Shown: piece after piece, positions 44,506 through 53,707 of the stretch
Layout: every line of letters starts with the position of its first letter
How positions within the stretch are numbered: the first letter of the stretch is position 1
Assembly: GCA_020634155.1 (NCBI GenBank)
Contig: JACKCI010000001.1
Span: 930,001 to 994,000 of the forward strand
Direction of reading: 5' to 3'
DNA from: Anaerolineales bacterium
GTDB taxonomy: Bacteria; Chloroflexota; Anaerolineae; Aggregatilineales; J027
Length of the DNA stretch: 64,000 nucleotides
Notes under the pieces: generated by a model
Seen by the model: only the letters and a program-made list of their open reading frames with translations
Told to the model about the DNA's origin: nothing
Databases searched by the model: none
Position numbers and translations under genes: made by a program

Positions 44506-47148
44506 CTAATTAGGCCCCGGCACACAGTTGATGATACACCCAAGGCGGGCGGATTCCGTAGCCAGCCGTGTTGCTAACCATCCCCACCCCGCCGGAGCTT
44601 CATATACATAGAAATCTTGGATACCATCAATCGCAATATAACGGGCTTGCCCACCCGGAAAATTGGTTTCAAGGTATTGCAAACTAGCGGTATCGTTTTT
44701 ATTCACATAGAACAGCAGCGGTTTATCAGGGTCATATTGGTGGGCAGTCCCTTCGTTTATCAATATCTGTTGATACACATCTTGGACTTGCACCAACCCA
44801 TTCGGCCACGCCAAATCACCCGCCGAACTACCCAAAATTCGATGGTCAAGCCAATGGGGCCAATTGACATAAAAAGCATTGCCATAGCTCCCGCGCCCCT
44901 CCACAAACTCCGCCATTGGAGCCGCGATTTTGGCATAGGGACGCCATCCATTGGAATACCCAACTCGGTAAACCTCAAAATAGGTCTCAAAATTCGGTAA
45001 AGAGGCGTTGTAAATCACCACCCCAAGCAAGGCAATAGACACCATATAAGCCGTTGTCCGTTCATAGCCCGCCCGCACTATATGATAAGCCACCCACCCC
45101 AAAGGCAAGGCCGCAACCCAAAACACCATCGGCACGGTACCGCTGGTGCGGGTAAACGAGGGGTTTTCGTTGAGGCCGGGAGCAATAGCAAGGGCGCTCG
45201 GTAACAGCATGATGAATATCCCTACTGGCAGGACAATCAATGAGACGTCCCGCCTTTGCAGCATCAGCACTAACCATGCCCATAAACCAAGCATATACAA
45301 TCCTGCTGTCCAGCCATCAAGGGCGGGGCGTCCCCCACCATTCGTTATCCACTGCCCATCTCCCTGCCACATGTAGCTGATGACTGCATCCCAATAGTTG
45401 CGACGTAGAGCTTGAAAGCCTGTGAGGGTGCCATCTGGCCCGTAATTGCGCTCCCGCAAAAGCTCAAAGGCCTCTGTAAATGTTGGTGGACAAAACTCTA
45501 AACGACCAGTCTCAACATTGAGGCAATCAAAGTTCCGCTCCCCAAATAGGCGTCCATAAGTACGGCTCCAAAACTCACGTGGAAACTCCTCGGAATAGCG
45601 ATACATGGGGATATAGACCACCATCGCCAGTACACCCGCAAAGAGAAGATTAACCCCGTAGCGCCATATCTTCGCCCAACGTAAACGTGTGCCAAACAGT
45701 ATTGCAAACCCCACCGCGGCCACTACTACCAGCGGCAACATACGGTTGGCCTGATAGAAATAGGTGCCAAGACCTAGCACCAGACCAAGATTTACAAAAT
45801 CAATGCGACGGTTATAGCGCAGTGCCCGAACCAAGAAGTACATAATGAGCAATGCCGTCAAAGGCGTAAGGACAATCCGTAGCCCAAGGCGCGATAGCAT
45901 CGTATGCCATGCACTAACCGCCAGTAATCCTGCCATCGCCAACCCAACCCAATTGCCGAGTTGATCGCGTTCTTCGGTCTCACGACCAATCAAAGCCTTA
46001 GCTACCCAGAACGACAGGAAAATGGTTAACATACCCTCAATAACGGTAGCATACTTCAAGGCACGGAAGTTGAAGCCAACACCCATCCAATCCGCAATGG
46101 CCGCTACTACATACATCTGGAAGGCTTCGCGCCCGCCATTATTCTCGAAGAAAACGGCATAGATACCATTATCGACCTTGACCGCATCAATGAGTTTCTC
46201 AATGTGGTCGCTGGTCATGTCTGGAGGTACACCATCAAGGTTCGTCAAACGGAAATAGCCCGCAATCAGCATGAGTATGAGCAAAGCCAGATGTGTCCAA
46301 CGCCAGCGGAAGGAGGGCATGTGCCACTCAATAGGTTCACCCCGACCTGTTATGCGTCGGAATAGACCATTGAGGTCAACTGCAAAGATGATATACCACA
46401 GCGCAATACTGATGACCCATGATGCAAAGCCCAACTCGGTGAACACAATACCTGTGATATTGCCGCTCACATCAGTAGCAATGTTGTTGCGATAGGTCAG
46501 AAGTGAGAAGATAATCGCTACCGGAACCAACCCAATACGAAACATGTAGCGCTCAATCCAGCCAATGAAGCCTTCGAGCAAATCAGGCCGCGCCGTCCCA
46601 TCTTCTTCCTCTTCTTCGATTAGTCTGTCGTCAATAGGTTGCTCAGTAGACGGTGTAGTGTAACGACGGCGGGAAAGGCTATAGCCGCCTACCCCCAGTA
46701 AATAGGTTAAGGCCGAAAGAACCAGCCAGAAGGGAGCATCGCCGAGTTCTTTCTGCGCTTTAAGCAATGGGTCAAGTGCGGAATCACGGAGTGTACTGGT
46801 GCCGAGAATAGCAAAAATGATGGCAAGCAGCAATACCGCTGCCATTCCGCCCTCTTCACGGTTCAACCACCGCATACGCTGTCGTCGAGTTGGGCGCTCC
46901 AGCCAAGTTGGTGTTGGTGCTGGAAGCCCATCAGGGGTAACGCCCACTGGCTCCCCCTCTTCAAAGACCTCATCTACTGATGGCTCGTCTGCGAGACTAG
47001 GAGTATCCCGCTCGGCAATCACACGCCAAATCTCACGCGAGACACGTACAGGGCGATATATAAACAACACCAACGCTTGCCATAAGGTCAAGTCTTCAAA
47101 ATCAAAACGCTTGGGTTGCTCTAGGGGGTCTTGCGTGCTTTCATACAT
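44506..47148 (-). CDS. GT39-type membrane glycosyltransferase-like protein
   Basis: Encodes 880 residues. A cytoplasmic N-terminus (about 1-95) is followed by a few membrane segments, an acidic linker (IEEEEEDGTA) and a GT39-like core. The core has LDGVPPDMTSDHIEKLIDAV in the first outer loop, then FFENNGGREAFQMYVVA and about nine further membrane segments. The last ~170 residues are a soluble extracytoplasmic domain (YFEVYRVGYSNGWRPYAKIAAPM). The ATG overlaps the methyltransferase end by 28 bases, so translation is probably coupled. It is likely to use a lipid-linked sugar donor; acceptor unknown. Confidence 0.82.
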   Translation of the reverse strand: MYESTQDPLEQPKRFDFEDLTLWQALVLFIYRPVRVSREIWRVIAERDTPSLADEPSVDEVFEEGEPVGVTPDGLPAPTPTWLERPTRRQRMRWLNREEGGMAAVLLLAIIFAILGTSTLRDSALDPLLKAQKELGDAPFWLVLSALTYLLGVGGYSLSRRRYTTPSTEQPIDDRLIEEEEEDGTARPDLLEGFIGWIERYMFRIGLVPVAIIFSLLTYRNNIATDVSGNITGIVFTELGFASWVISIALWYIIFAVDLNGLFRRITGRGEPIEWHMPSFRWRWTHLALLILMLIAGYFRLTNLDGVPPDMTSDHIEKLIDAVKVDNGIYAVFFENNGGREAFQMYVVAAIADWMGVGFNFRALKYATVIEGMLTIFLSFWVAKALIGRETEERDQLGNWVGLAMAGLLAVSAWHTMLSRLGLRIVLTPLTALLIMYFLVRALRYNRRIDFVNLGLVLGLGTYFYQANRMLPLVVVAAVGFAILFGTRLRWAKIWRYGVNLLFAGVLAMVVYIPMYRYSEEFPREFWSRTYGRLFGERNFDCLNVETGRLEFCPPTFTEAFELLRERNYGPDGTLTGFQALRRNYWDAVISYMWQGDGQWITNGGGRPALDGWTAGLYMLGLWAWLVLMLQRRDVSLIVLPVGIFIMLLPSALAIAPGLNENPSFTRTSGTVPMVFWVAALPLGWVAYHIVRAGYERTTAYMVSIALLGVVIYNASLPNFETYFEVYRVGYSNGWRPYAKIAAPMAEFVEGRGSYGNAFYVNWPHWLDHRILGSSAGDLAWPNGLVQVQDVYQQILINEGTAHQYDPDKPLLFYVNKNDTASLQYLETNFPGGQARYIAIDGIQDFYVYEAPAGWGWLATRLATESARLGCIINCVPGPN

Positions 47149-47978
47149 AAGTTCACGGTACTCCGGTCAAGCGGTTCGTCCATCTTATTCGGCTTATCAA
47201 AGAAATTCAACACCGCCAATCCTAAATTGACAGGATTCCACAAACTCCCTTGATTATCATCAAAGGTCGTGCGGTCAGCGGCGGTCGCCATGCGCTTCGG
47301 CATAAATCCACTTTCAAGCAGGGGTTTACCCAGTCCATATACAAGATTATGGATGAACGGAAAAGAATAATGGGTGAATGCCCGTTCAGCTTCAATAGTA
47401 AAGCCCGCCGCCTGTACAGGCTCACGTAATTCGGGCAACGTATAGAGCCGTACATGATTGGCCCAGATTCCAGCCAGCGGCCCTCGACGGATTTTGCGTT
47501 TGAACACTGACTCTAACATCTTATTTATTGGGTCCCACCAAAAGGGATAATTGGCATTCGGTACCGTCATCACCACTACCCCACCCGGCTTCAATACCCT
47601 ATAGGCCTCGCGCAAGGCTCGCGCATCATCATCAACATGCTCCAAAATCTCACTCATAATCACCGCATGAAACGTGTTATCAGGAAAGGGTAAATGATAG
47701 AGATTGGCTTGAACAAGGGTAATGTCTGGTAAGTCGCCCACGTTGGTTTGGGCTTTGCGGATGATGATCTCATCTAGCTCCAACCCCACGAGCTTAACCT
47801 TACTCACATAGCGATAGTAATTGAGATAAAAGCCCCGCCCACAGCCTGCATCCAAAATAACTGCTGTCTCATCATCTGGTGGCGGTACCCACTCAAAGAT
47901 TGTCCGTACCCGCCGCTTAAAGGCCATATCCGCCTCATTGCGGGTCATACGCGCCAAGGTCTGTTCATCAACCTGCAT
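47121..47978 (-). CDS. SAM-dependent class I methyltransferase
   Basis: Encodes 285 residues from ATG 47978 (AGGAAG upstream; the open frame extends to 48017). Motif I is intact, VILDAGCGRGFYLNYY, with acidic GLELDEIII, then FPDNTFHAVIMSEILEHVDDD and RVLKPGGVVVMTVPN, the UbiE/Coq5-like Methyltransf_11 pattern. It overlaps the GT4 gene by 11 bases. In this operon it may methylate a sugar or a lipid carrier intermediate; that is inference. Confidence 0.88.
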   Translation of the reverse strand: MQVDEQTLARMTRNEADMAFKRRVRTIFEWVPPPDDETAVILDAGCGRGFYLNYYRYVSKVKLVGLELDEIIIRKAQTNVGDLPDITLVQANLYHLPFPDNTFHAVIMSEILEHVDDDARALREAYRVLKPGGVVVMTVPNANYPFWWDPINKMLESVFKRKIRRGPLAGIWANHVRLYTLPELREPVQAAGFTIEAERAFTHYSFPFIHNLVYGLGKPLLESGFMPKRMATAADRTTFDDNQGSLWNPVNLGLAVLNFFDKPNKMDEPLDRSTVNLCMKARKTP

Positions 47979-49140
47979 CAGCTTTTCGCTTCCTATGTGG
48001 GGAGGCTTGCACCGCATTTTGCATGTGCTTCTCGTAACGGCTCACGGTCTCCGCAAAATTAAAGATTCGCTCAATTTCTTGGCGGGAATAGTGATAGTCA
48101 TCAGGATGCTGCAATATGGCAATCACCGCCTCTCCTATTGCTTCCCAATCGCCACGCGGCACAATTTTACCCATTTTTGTCTCTGTAACAGGTACCCGCC
48201 CACCGGGAGTATCTGTCATCACCACAGGTGTACCACATAGCATAGCCTCAACCTGTACCAACGCAAAGCACTCGGTATCGCTTGGTAGCACCAAGACATC
48301 ACAGGCGGCGAAGAAATTCGACATAGCTTGAGTGCTGGTAATTAAGCCAAGGAAAATCAACTGCTCGTTGAAGCGCTTAATAAGGGGTTGAAACTCCTCC
48401 CATGTGTTCTCATAGGCAATATCATATTCCCCTGCAAAAACAACACGCGCATTGGGATATTGCTCATTAATCTTCTCCAAGGCACGGATGAGCAAGTCGG
48501 GACGTTTTTCCTTCACAAAGCGTCCAGCATAGCCAATAATCGGGCCATCTTCATGCTGCCAACGTGCCCGCAACTCTGCTACCCGTTCCGGCTCTGGCTC
48601 AGGGGCAATAATCGGTGGATAGATTATGGAGACCTTGTCCCGAAACGGCTGGAGATAGTAGCTATGGTCGGCGTAGTCATGGCTATACCCGATAATGCGA
48701 TGGGCGCGTTTTGCCATAAACGCATACATGCGGAAAATAAACCACTCGATAAAGCGATTGAAAGCACCTTTGGGTAAGACCAAATCACCATGATGGGTCG
48801 CAATCAAGCCTCGCCCCGTCAGTTGGGCTAGGCCTGCTGTCAAGGCTGTTTCCAGCATCGGCAAATGGAGCCAAACCACATCATTCTGACGCAACAGACC
48901 CCACATCGCCCAAGGGTACGAAGGGGCCACCATGCCTCGACTAACCCGTATCGGTGACCACAGGCGCACAATCCGCACACCATTAATTGTTTCATCACGA
49001 GGGAGATCGATGTGATGGCGGGCGGTCAAGACGATAACCTCATGCCCCCGCGCCACCAACGCCTCTGCCACCCGTTGTACATGCAACGAGTAGCCCGTGC
49101 GATGGGGCAGATAATATTGCAACGCGATAAGGATTTTCAC
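47968..49140 (-). CDS. GT4-family glycosyltransferase
   Basis: Encodes 390 residues, GT-B fold. The N-terminus reads ALQYYLPHRTGYSLHVQRVAEALVARGHEVIVLTA, the classical Gly-rich acceptor-side start of GT4. The C-terminal donor domain has IIGYAGRFVKEKRPDLLIRAL and the E-x7-E motif in DTECFALVQVEAMLCGTPVV. It is cytoplasmic or membrane-peripheral and would extend a lipid-linked sugar from an NDP-sugar before export. The start directly follows the flippase-like gene stop with no gap. Confidence 0.93.
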   Translation of the reverse strand: MKILIALQYYLPHRTGYSLHVQRVAEALVARGHEVIVLTARHHIDLPRDETINGVRIVRLWSPIRVSRGMVAPSYPWAMWGLLRQNDVVWLHLPMLETALTAGLAQLTGRGLIATHHGDLVLPKGAFNRFIEWFIFRMYAFMAKRAHRIIGYSHDYADHSYYLQPFRDKVSIIYPPIIAPEPEPERVAELRARWQHEDGPIIGYAGRFVKEKRPDLLIRALEKINEQYPNARVVFAGEYDIAYENTWEEFQPLIKRFNEQLIFLGLITSTQAMSNFFAACDVLVLPSDTECFALVQVEAMLCGTPVVMTDTPGGRVPVTETKMGKIVPRGDWEAIGEAVIAILQHPDDYHYSRQEIERIFNFAETVSRYEKHMQNAVQASPHRKRKADAG

Positions 49141-50154
49141 CTAGACTTCCTGTAAAACCAATTCTTGGGTACCTTTAGCAATTTGGCGAATAGAGGCTTG
49201 TTCAGCCGATAGCCCCACAAGACCAAGTGTCACATATAGCCCCAATGTCAGAGCATGTAGAACCACACCTGTTGCGACTGCTGGTGCATTGTGCGGAGGG
49301 GATGCGGCTGTGATAAGGCCACCAATCCACAGTCCACCAACCACAGCCCCTTCAAATGGCCCTAGATTACCGGGGACAGCGGGTAACGCTACCGACATGG
49401 TAGACAATACAATATAAGAAAGGGTCGCCGCCAATGTTGGGGTTTCAAATAGCATGAGCAGCATAACATAGCCCGCCGCTAAGGAAAACCCCCACGCAAT
49501 TGTCGTCCACAGCAACGCACCAAAAGCAATTTCCAGCTTACCCATCGGCTGAATCCCACGCACAAAATAGCGAAAACGCTCTTTGAGATGCAGATGGTTT
49601 AGAACATGGAGGCGTTGCGTCAACCAGTCAATGATATTCAACACCCAATTCGGTTTGGCCGCCATTCCCGCTAAAACAAGGCCACCACTGAATGCCAAAA
49701 CCGCTACTACGGCACCAGCCGAGGTGACCTCGGTAGGGACATCCAATAGAACCAGCATAACGCCCAGCATAGCAACCAAGGCCAATATATCAAGTAGACG
49801 TTCAACAACAATGGTGCTAATGGCCGTGAAGCCAGCAACTGGCGGGTTAAGGCGGGTCGTCATCCATGGACGGGCGAGGTCTCCTACCCGTAATGGCAGA
49901 ATTGCACTCGCCATATACCCAATATTCGTGATATGAAAAGCGTGCCATACCGTAACCCGACGGTTGAGCAGCACATGCCAACGGATAGCCCGTGCCAATA
50001 GGCTAAAAATGAGCAGAACACCCGTAGGAATAAGATACCCATAGTGCGCCCGTGCGAGTTCTCCACGTACCGCGTCAAGATCACGCCCAACCAGCACATA
50101 AATAATCGCTAGGCTGATGAGCGGCCCCAGCGCATAGGTTAGCCACTTTTTCAT
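49141..50154 (-). CDS. UPF0104 / LPG-synthase transmembrane-type (flippase-like) protein
   Basis: Encodes 337 residues with about eight membrane segments. The motifs are PLRVGDLARPWMTT (family G-E/D position), IVVERLLDILALVAML (E-R-x-x-D) and ALPAVPGNLGPFEGAVVGGL (P-G-x-x-G-x-x-E). It is the first gene of the ten-gene operon and is a candidate to handle lipid-linked sugars across the membrane, although UPF0104 proteins are only assumed to act so. It is a distant relative of 7720-8778. Confidence 0.87.
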   Translation of the reverse strand: MKKWLTYALGPLISLAIIYVLVGRDLDAVRGELARAHYGYLIPTGVLLIFSLLARAIRWHVLLNRRVTVWHAFHITNIGYMASAILPLRVGDLARPWMTTRLNPPVAGFTAISTIVVERLLDILALVAMLGVMLVLLDVPTEVTSAGAVVAVLAFSGGLVLAGMAAKPNWVLNIIDWLTQRLHVLNHLHLKERFRYFVRGIQPMGKLEIAFGALLWTTIAWGFSLAAGYVMLLMLFETPTLAATLSYIVLSTMSVALPAVPGNLGPFEGAVVGGLWIGGLITAASPPHNAPAVATGVVLHALTLGLYVTLGLVGLSAEQASIRQIAKGTQELVLQEV

Positions 50155-50191
50155 TCGATTCTAGCACCACTTCGATTCTCAACGACGCGCC

Positions 50192-50200
50192 ATTATAGCA
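50192..50200 (-). promoter_or_regulatory. Predicted extended -10 promoter of the ten-gene glycosylation operon
   Basis: Minus strand reads TGCTATAAT (50200-50192), a perfect extended -10. No good -35 is seen at 16-18 bases, as usual for extended -10 promoters. The predicted start near 50185 leaves a leader of about 30 bases. Confidence 0.6.
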
Positions 50201-50242
50201 AAGGCTATGGGTTTCTACACGGCTTACTCGCCAAATACTTAG

Positions 50243-50272
50243 TTGATAAACCCAATCGGCTCCAATTAGGGT
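50243..50272 (+). promoter_or_regulatory. Weak candidate promoter of the M29 aminopeptidase
   Basis: TTGATA (50243-50248), an 18-base spacer, and TAGGGT (50267-50272), which keeps only the T-A...T positions. Low certainty. Confidence 0.3.
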
Positions 50273-50304
50273 ACCATTGCTATCAAAAGAAAGGAACCTC
50301 CCTG

Positions 50305-51411
50305 ATGGTTACAGATTTTGCCCCCAAACTTGCAAAGGTTTTGACTGAATACTGTGTACCGATTGAACCCGGTCAATTAGTGCTGATTAGTGCGGGCGTT
50401 GTCACAGAACCCTTAATTGAAGCACTCTACGAGGCCATTCTAAAGCGCGGCGGTCATCCGCATGTGGAAGTTGGCCTGCCTAACCTCAGTGAACTCTACT
50501 TCCGCCATGCCAATGAAGACCAACTGACCTACCTCAATCCGATTGGCATGGCTGCTATCAATGCTTGTGACGTTTTCCTTAACATTCGCGCCAGCAGCAA
50601 CACCAAACAACTCACCAATGTTGACCCCAAACGGATGGCTCTGCGTCAGCAAGCGGGTGCACCCTTTATGAAACGTTTTAAGGAACGTGAAACGGCTGGA
50701 GAACTGCGGTGGAATATCTGTGGCTGGCCTTCAGTCGCCAATGCCCAAGAAGCCGAGATGGGTTATTTAGAATATGTTGAGTTTGTCTATAAAGCCTGTG
50801 GACTAGACCAGCCTGACCCTGTTGCCTATTGGCAAGCCTTCCGTGACCATCAAGCTCATTTGGTAGATTGGCTGGCCGATAAAAAGCACCTTGAGGCCCG
50901 TGCCCCCGGCCTTGCCATGACTCTTGAGTTTGAGGGTCGGCCTTGGGTTAGTTGTCATGGTGACCGTAATTTCCCTGATGGTGAGATTTACGTTTGCCCA
51001 ATTGAGGACTCGGTTAATGGGCATGTCGCTTTCAATTTCCCTTCAGTTTATGGGGGCCGTGAGGTTAACGGGGTGCAATTGACCTTCAAAGATGGTGTTG
51101 TGGTTGAGGCCTCGGCTGCCAAGGCCCAAGACTATCTCTTTGCTCAATTAGAGGCTGACGACGGGGCCAAGCGCCTTGGTGAGTTCGCCATTGGCACCAA
51201 CATGGGTATTCAACGCTTCACCCGCGAGATTCTGTTTGATGAGAAAATCGGTGGCACCATTCACATGGCTCTAGGGCGCGGCTTCCCCCTAGCAGGTGGC
51301 AAGAACGAAAGTGTTGTGCATTGGGATATGGTGCATAACATGATGGAAGGTGGCGAAATCTACATTGATGGGCAACTCTTCTACAAAGAAGGCCAATTCA
51401 TGGTTGAATAG
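50305..51411 (+). CDS. Aminopeptidase of the M29 (AmpS/AmpII thermophilic) family
   Basis: Encodes 368 residues, a cytoplasmic metallo-aminopeptidase of the T-family clan MQ. Typical blocks are VPIEPGQLVLISA near the N-terminus, NFPDGEIYVCPIEDSVNG (metal-binding Glu), GEFAIGTN, LFDEKIGGTIHMALG (Glu, His) and SVVHWDMV (His, Asp). Length is slightly below the family's usual 370-410. AAAGGAACC precedes the ATG. It is monocistronic and ends in a long shared hairpin. Confidence 0.93.
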   Translation: MVTDFAPKLAKVLTEYCVPIEPGQLVLISAGVVTEPLIEALYEAILKRGGHPHVEVGLPNLSELYFRHANEDQLTYLNPIGMAAINACDVFLNIRASSNTKQLTNVDPKRMALRQQAGAPFMKRFKERETAGELRWNICGWPSVANAQEAEMGYLEYVEFVYKACGLDQPDPVAYWQAFRDHQAHLVDWLADKKHLEARAPGLAMTLEFEGRPWVSCHGDRNFPDGEIYVCPIEDSVNGHVAFNFPSVYGGREVNGVQLTFKDGVVVEASAAKAQDYLFAQLEADDGAKRLGEFAIGTNMGIQRFTREILFDEKIGGTIHMALGRGFPLAGGKNESVVHWDMVHNMMEGGEIYIDGQLFYKEGQFMVE

Positions 51412-51427
51412 ACCGATGTGGAAAGCC

Positions 51428-51470
51428 AAAAATCATCTCCTGCGAGCGAATGGAGTCGCGGGGGATGATT
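51428..51470. terminator. Long hairpin terminator between the aminopeptidase and the response regulator
   Basis: A 15-bp stem (51431-51445 with 51456-51470, two G-U type positions) and a 10-base loop. AAAAA at 51428-51432 provides a U-tract for the minus-strand response regulator. The plus strand has no U-tract. Confidence 0.7.
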
Positions 51471-51512
51471 CCACACTAAAGCCTGTCAATGTCCAAGGCC
51501 ACTTCCAATATT

Positions 51513-51869
51513 CTAGCGAAATTGGTCAAATAGGGCCACTAAATCGCCAACTGACACGGGTTTCACAATATGATAGGTAGTACCAGCCTCGGCGCTACGG
51601 CGTTTGTAATCGTCGTAATCGTAGGCGGTAATCGCAATAATTGGGATGTCGAGGCCATTCTCACGCAGGTATGCTGTGAAATCGAGACCATCCATTACAT
51701 CTGGGCCAAGTTGAATGTCTGTAATGAAAATGTCAAATGGGGCGGCAACCAATTCGTTGTAGGCCTCTTGGGGATGTTGAACGGTTACCAATTCATCATT
51801 GTGCATGCGGGCAACACGTTCCACTAAGGCCAGATTCGAGGGGTCATCTTCGAGATATAGGATACGCAT
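51513..51869 (-). CDS. Single-domain response regulator (receiver only)
   Basis: Encodes 118 residues, a stand-alone CheY-like receiver. Acidic pocket YLEDD (Glu7, Asp8, Asp9), phospho-acceptor Asp51 in IFITDIQLG, the switch Thr in IIAITAYD, and the Lys in IVKPVS are all present. There is no output domain. It starts 3 bases after the stop of the Lrp-type ligand-domain gene, so the two are cotranscribed. The partner kinase is not adjacent. Confidence 0.92.
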   Translation of the reverse strand: MRILYLEDDPSNLALVERVARMHNDELVTVQHPQEAYNELVAAPFDIFITDIQLGPDVMDGLDFTAYLRENGLDIPIIAITAYDYDDYKRRSAEAGTTYHIVKPVSVGDLVALFDQFR

Positions 51870-51872
51870 AGG

Positions 51873-52169
51873 TTATTTATCCAGAATTTCCTCATTACCA
51901 ATACTAAAGGCCGCATCAAGGTCGGATTTAGCATAGGCCTTGAATGCGATGAGTGTTTCAGTTGCTACAATACCCGGAACATCACGAATTGCCTCGGTTA
52001 CCACTTCCGCAATACGCTCATTGGATTGAGTACGAAGAACAGCCGCCAGATCGTACCGTCCGGCAATCGAAAACACATCAGTGACACCATCAATGTCCAC
52101 AATGTGCTGGGCAACGCGGTTGACCTGCCCACGTTCAACGGTAATCAGTACAATAGCATTAACTGGCAT
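51873..52169 (-). CDS. Free-standing Lrp/AsnC ligand-binding (RAM) domain protein
   Basis: Encodes 98 residues from ATG 52169 with GAGGAA just upstream; the longer frame to 52238 crosses the promoter. It is a stand-alone Lrp/AsnC C-terminal (RAM/ACT-like) domain: NAIVLITVERGQVNRVAQHIVDIDGVTDVFSIAGRYDLAAVL...IAEVVTEAIRDVPGIVATETLIAF. No helix-turn-helix is present. Such small proteins bind amino acids or other ligands and form dimers or octamers. Cotranscription with a receiver suggests it modulates signalling, which is inference. Confidence 0.88.
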   Translation of the reverse strand: MPVNAIVLITVERGQVNRVAQHIVDIDGVTDVFSIAGRYDLAAVLRTQSNERIAEVVTEAIRDVPGIVATETLIAFKAYAKSDLDAAFSIGNEEILDK

Positions 52170-52201
52170 GGTATTCCTCGCTGTTGTTTGGGTAATGCCT
52201 A

Positions 52202-52211
52202 TATAATAGCA
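52202..52211. promoter_or_regulatory. Overlapping divergent -10 elements
   Basis: TATAAT (52202-52207) faces the PPC gene. On the minus strand TGCTATTAT (52211-52203), an extended -10, faces the RAM gene. The two hexamers share five bases, so the two promoters probably compete. Confidence 0.5.
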
Positions 52212-52231
52212 CACGAAGGAAGGACAAAACC

Positions 52232-53707
52232 ATGCCAAAGTATCGTCTGATGATTCTAACCCTTGGAGTATTTGCGCTCTTCTATTCCCTCCCCCACAGT
52301 CATGCTCAACAACGCCAACTAAGCTTCTATTACAGTGTGAATGGCAGCCTTGGCGATGCCCCTCAATTGGCGCAAGAATGGGAATTTGAAGGCAAGGCGG
52401 GGCAAGTCATCTCTCTCGCCATGGAGACCATATCAGGTAACCTTGACCCGGTAGTGGAATTATACGATACCGAGGGTCGTCTCATCGCAGCCAATGACAA
52501 TGCTAGCAGCACCGATACTAACGCCCGCCTTGAAGCCATTACGCTCTCCGCCAATGGAACCTATCAAGTACGAGCTTATCGTGAAGGGCTAGAAACTGGC
52601 TCCACCAGTGGCAGTTATCGTTTGACTCTTCTAGAAGGATTCAGCACTTATAACGCCAGTGTGGACAACACCCTTGTCATAAGCCCTGATGCTCCAATTG
52701 ATTTAATGAGTCTTCCAACGGCCTACTTCCATCTACAAGCAGCCGTCAACCTTCCCTCAACACCTTATAATCTCCAATGGCGCTTTCACGACACCGAATA
52801 TACATGGGCTTTCGGCCTTTCCTCAACAGGTGCGTGGTCACTCGAATTATCGACCCCCACCACCATATTACGAACAGTCAGTGGGCAATTGGATACGGAG
52901 AGTCTACCTGTTGGTCAACGTGCCATCCTCTCATTTGGCTACTATGAGCATGTTTTTGTTGTCCATCTCAACGATACCACCATCACCACTACCCGTATTA
53001 GCCAATCCCTGACACCACTCACTCCGGGGACAGTACAACTGGCTTTTGAGAGTGCAACCGACCTTTTGACCATCAGTAATCTATGGTTAACCACCCCTTA
53101 CTATGCAGGTACACCCGCCGAAGCAGGTGCATTAGGGCCAACACCGTCTGGTCAACGCATCTATCAGTACACAGGCACTCCCCAAGAGATTATCAACGAA
53201 CTCCGCACCCTTGGCTACATTGAGGGCAGCGGTGGGATACAGGGTGAAGTTGCCGACGCCTATGTATTTAGTGACCGATCGGGCTTTACTACCTTTAACC
53301 TCATTGACCGTTCTTTTCAAAATGTCGTCATCGGCTACCAAGCCAGCCTTGAACAAGGCGTCTCCAGCAGTGCATGTGGGGTGATGTTCCGCCAAACAAC
53401 AGGCGCGACCTTCGGAGCCGTCTTAGCGACTCCGACTCAAGGGGTATATTTCTTGCAATTCGATGACGGTTATCCAGAGGGGTTAATCCAAGTTAGCCCA
53501 CAACTGGAGTCAGGGATTGGTCGCGTCAATCATTTCTTGGTAGTTGCCAAAGACGACCGAGGGTACTTGTTCATTAATGGGCGACTACTGGGGGATATCT
53601 CTCTCAAAGTAAATAATGGGCGCACATGGTCACAAGTTGTTGTACAACTAGACGGCGAAGCCGCTTATTGTCGGCTCCAGAATTTTTGGCTCTATGCTCT
53701 AAATTAG
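52232..53707 (+). CDS. Secreted PPC-domain protein
   Basis: Encodes 491 residues with a signal peptide (about 1-25, ending SHA-QQ). Residues 30-135 form a bacterial pre-peptidase C-terminal (PPC) type beta domain: EFEGKAGQVISLAME, DPVVELYDTEGRLIAANDN, LSANGTYQVRAYR, GSYRLTL. The remaining part has two regions resembling concanavalin/laminin-G-like sandwiches (YNLQWRFHDTEYTWAFGLS; GVMFRQTTGATFGAVL...GYLFINGRLLGDISL). No enzymatic motif is visible; a carbohydrate- or wall-binding role is possible. Its stop overlaps that of the convergent GAF gene by 4 bases. Confidence 0.8.
   Translation: MPKYRLMILTLGVFALFYSLPHSHAQQRQLSFYYSVNGSLGDAPQLAQEWEFEGKAGQVISLAMETISGNLDPVVELYDTEGRLIAANDNASSTDTNARLEAITLSANGTYQVRAYREGLETGSTSGSYRLTLLEGFSTYNASVDNTLVISPDAPIDLMSLPTAYFHLQAAVNLPSTPYNLQWRFHDTEYTWAFGLSSTGAWSLELSTPTTILRTVSGQLDTESLPVGQRAILSFGYYEHVFVVHLNDTTITTTRISQSLTPLTPGTVQLAFESATDLLTISNLWLTTPYYAGTPAEAGALGPTPSGQRIYQYTGTPQEIINELRTLGYIEGSGGIQGEVADAYVFSDRSGFTTFNLIDRSFQNVVIGYQASLEQGVSSSACGVMFRQTTGATFGAVLATPTQGVYFLQFDDGYPEGLIQVSPQLESGIGRVNHFLVVAKDDRGYLFINGRLLGDISLKVNNGRTWSQVVVQLDGEAAYCRLQNFWLYALN

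Noticed and set aside
44293..44577. Plus-strand frames inside the giant fusion gene and its neighbours
   Set aside because: Many medium-length antisense frames occur across the membrane-protein genes. They follow from the codon bias of hydrophobic proteins and have no supporting signals.
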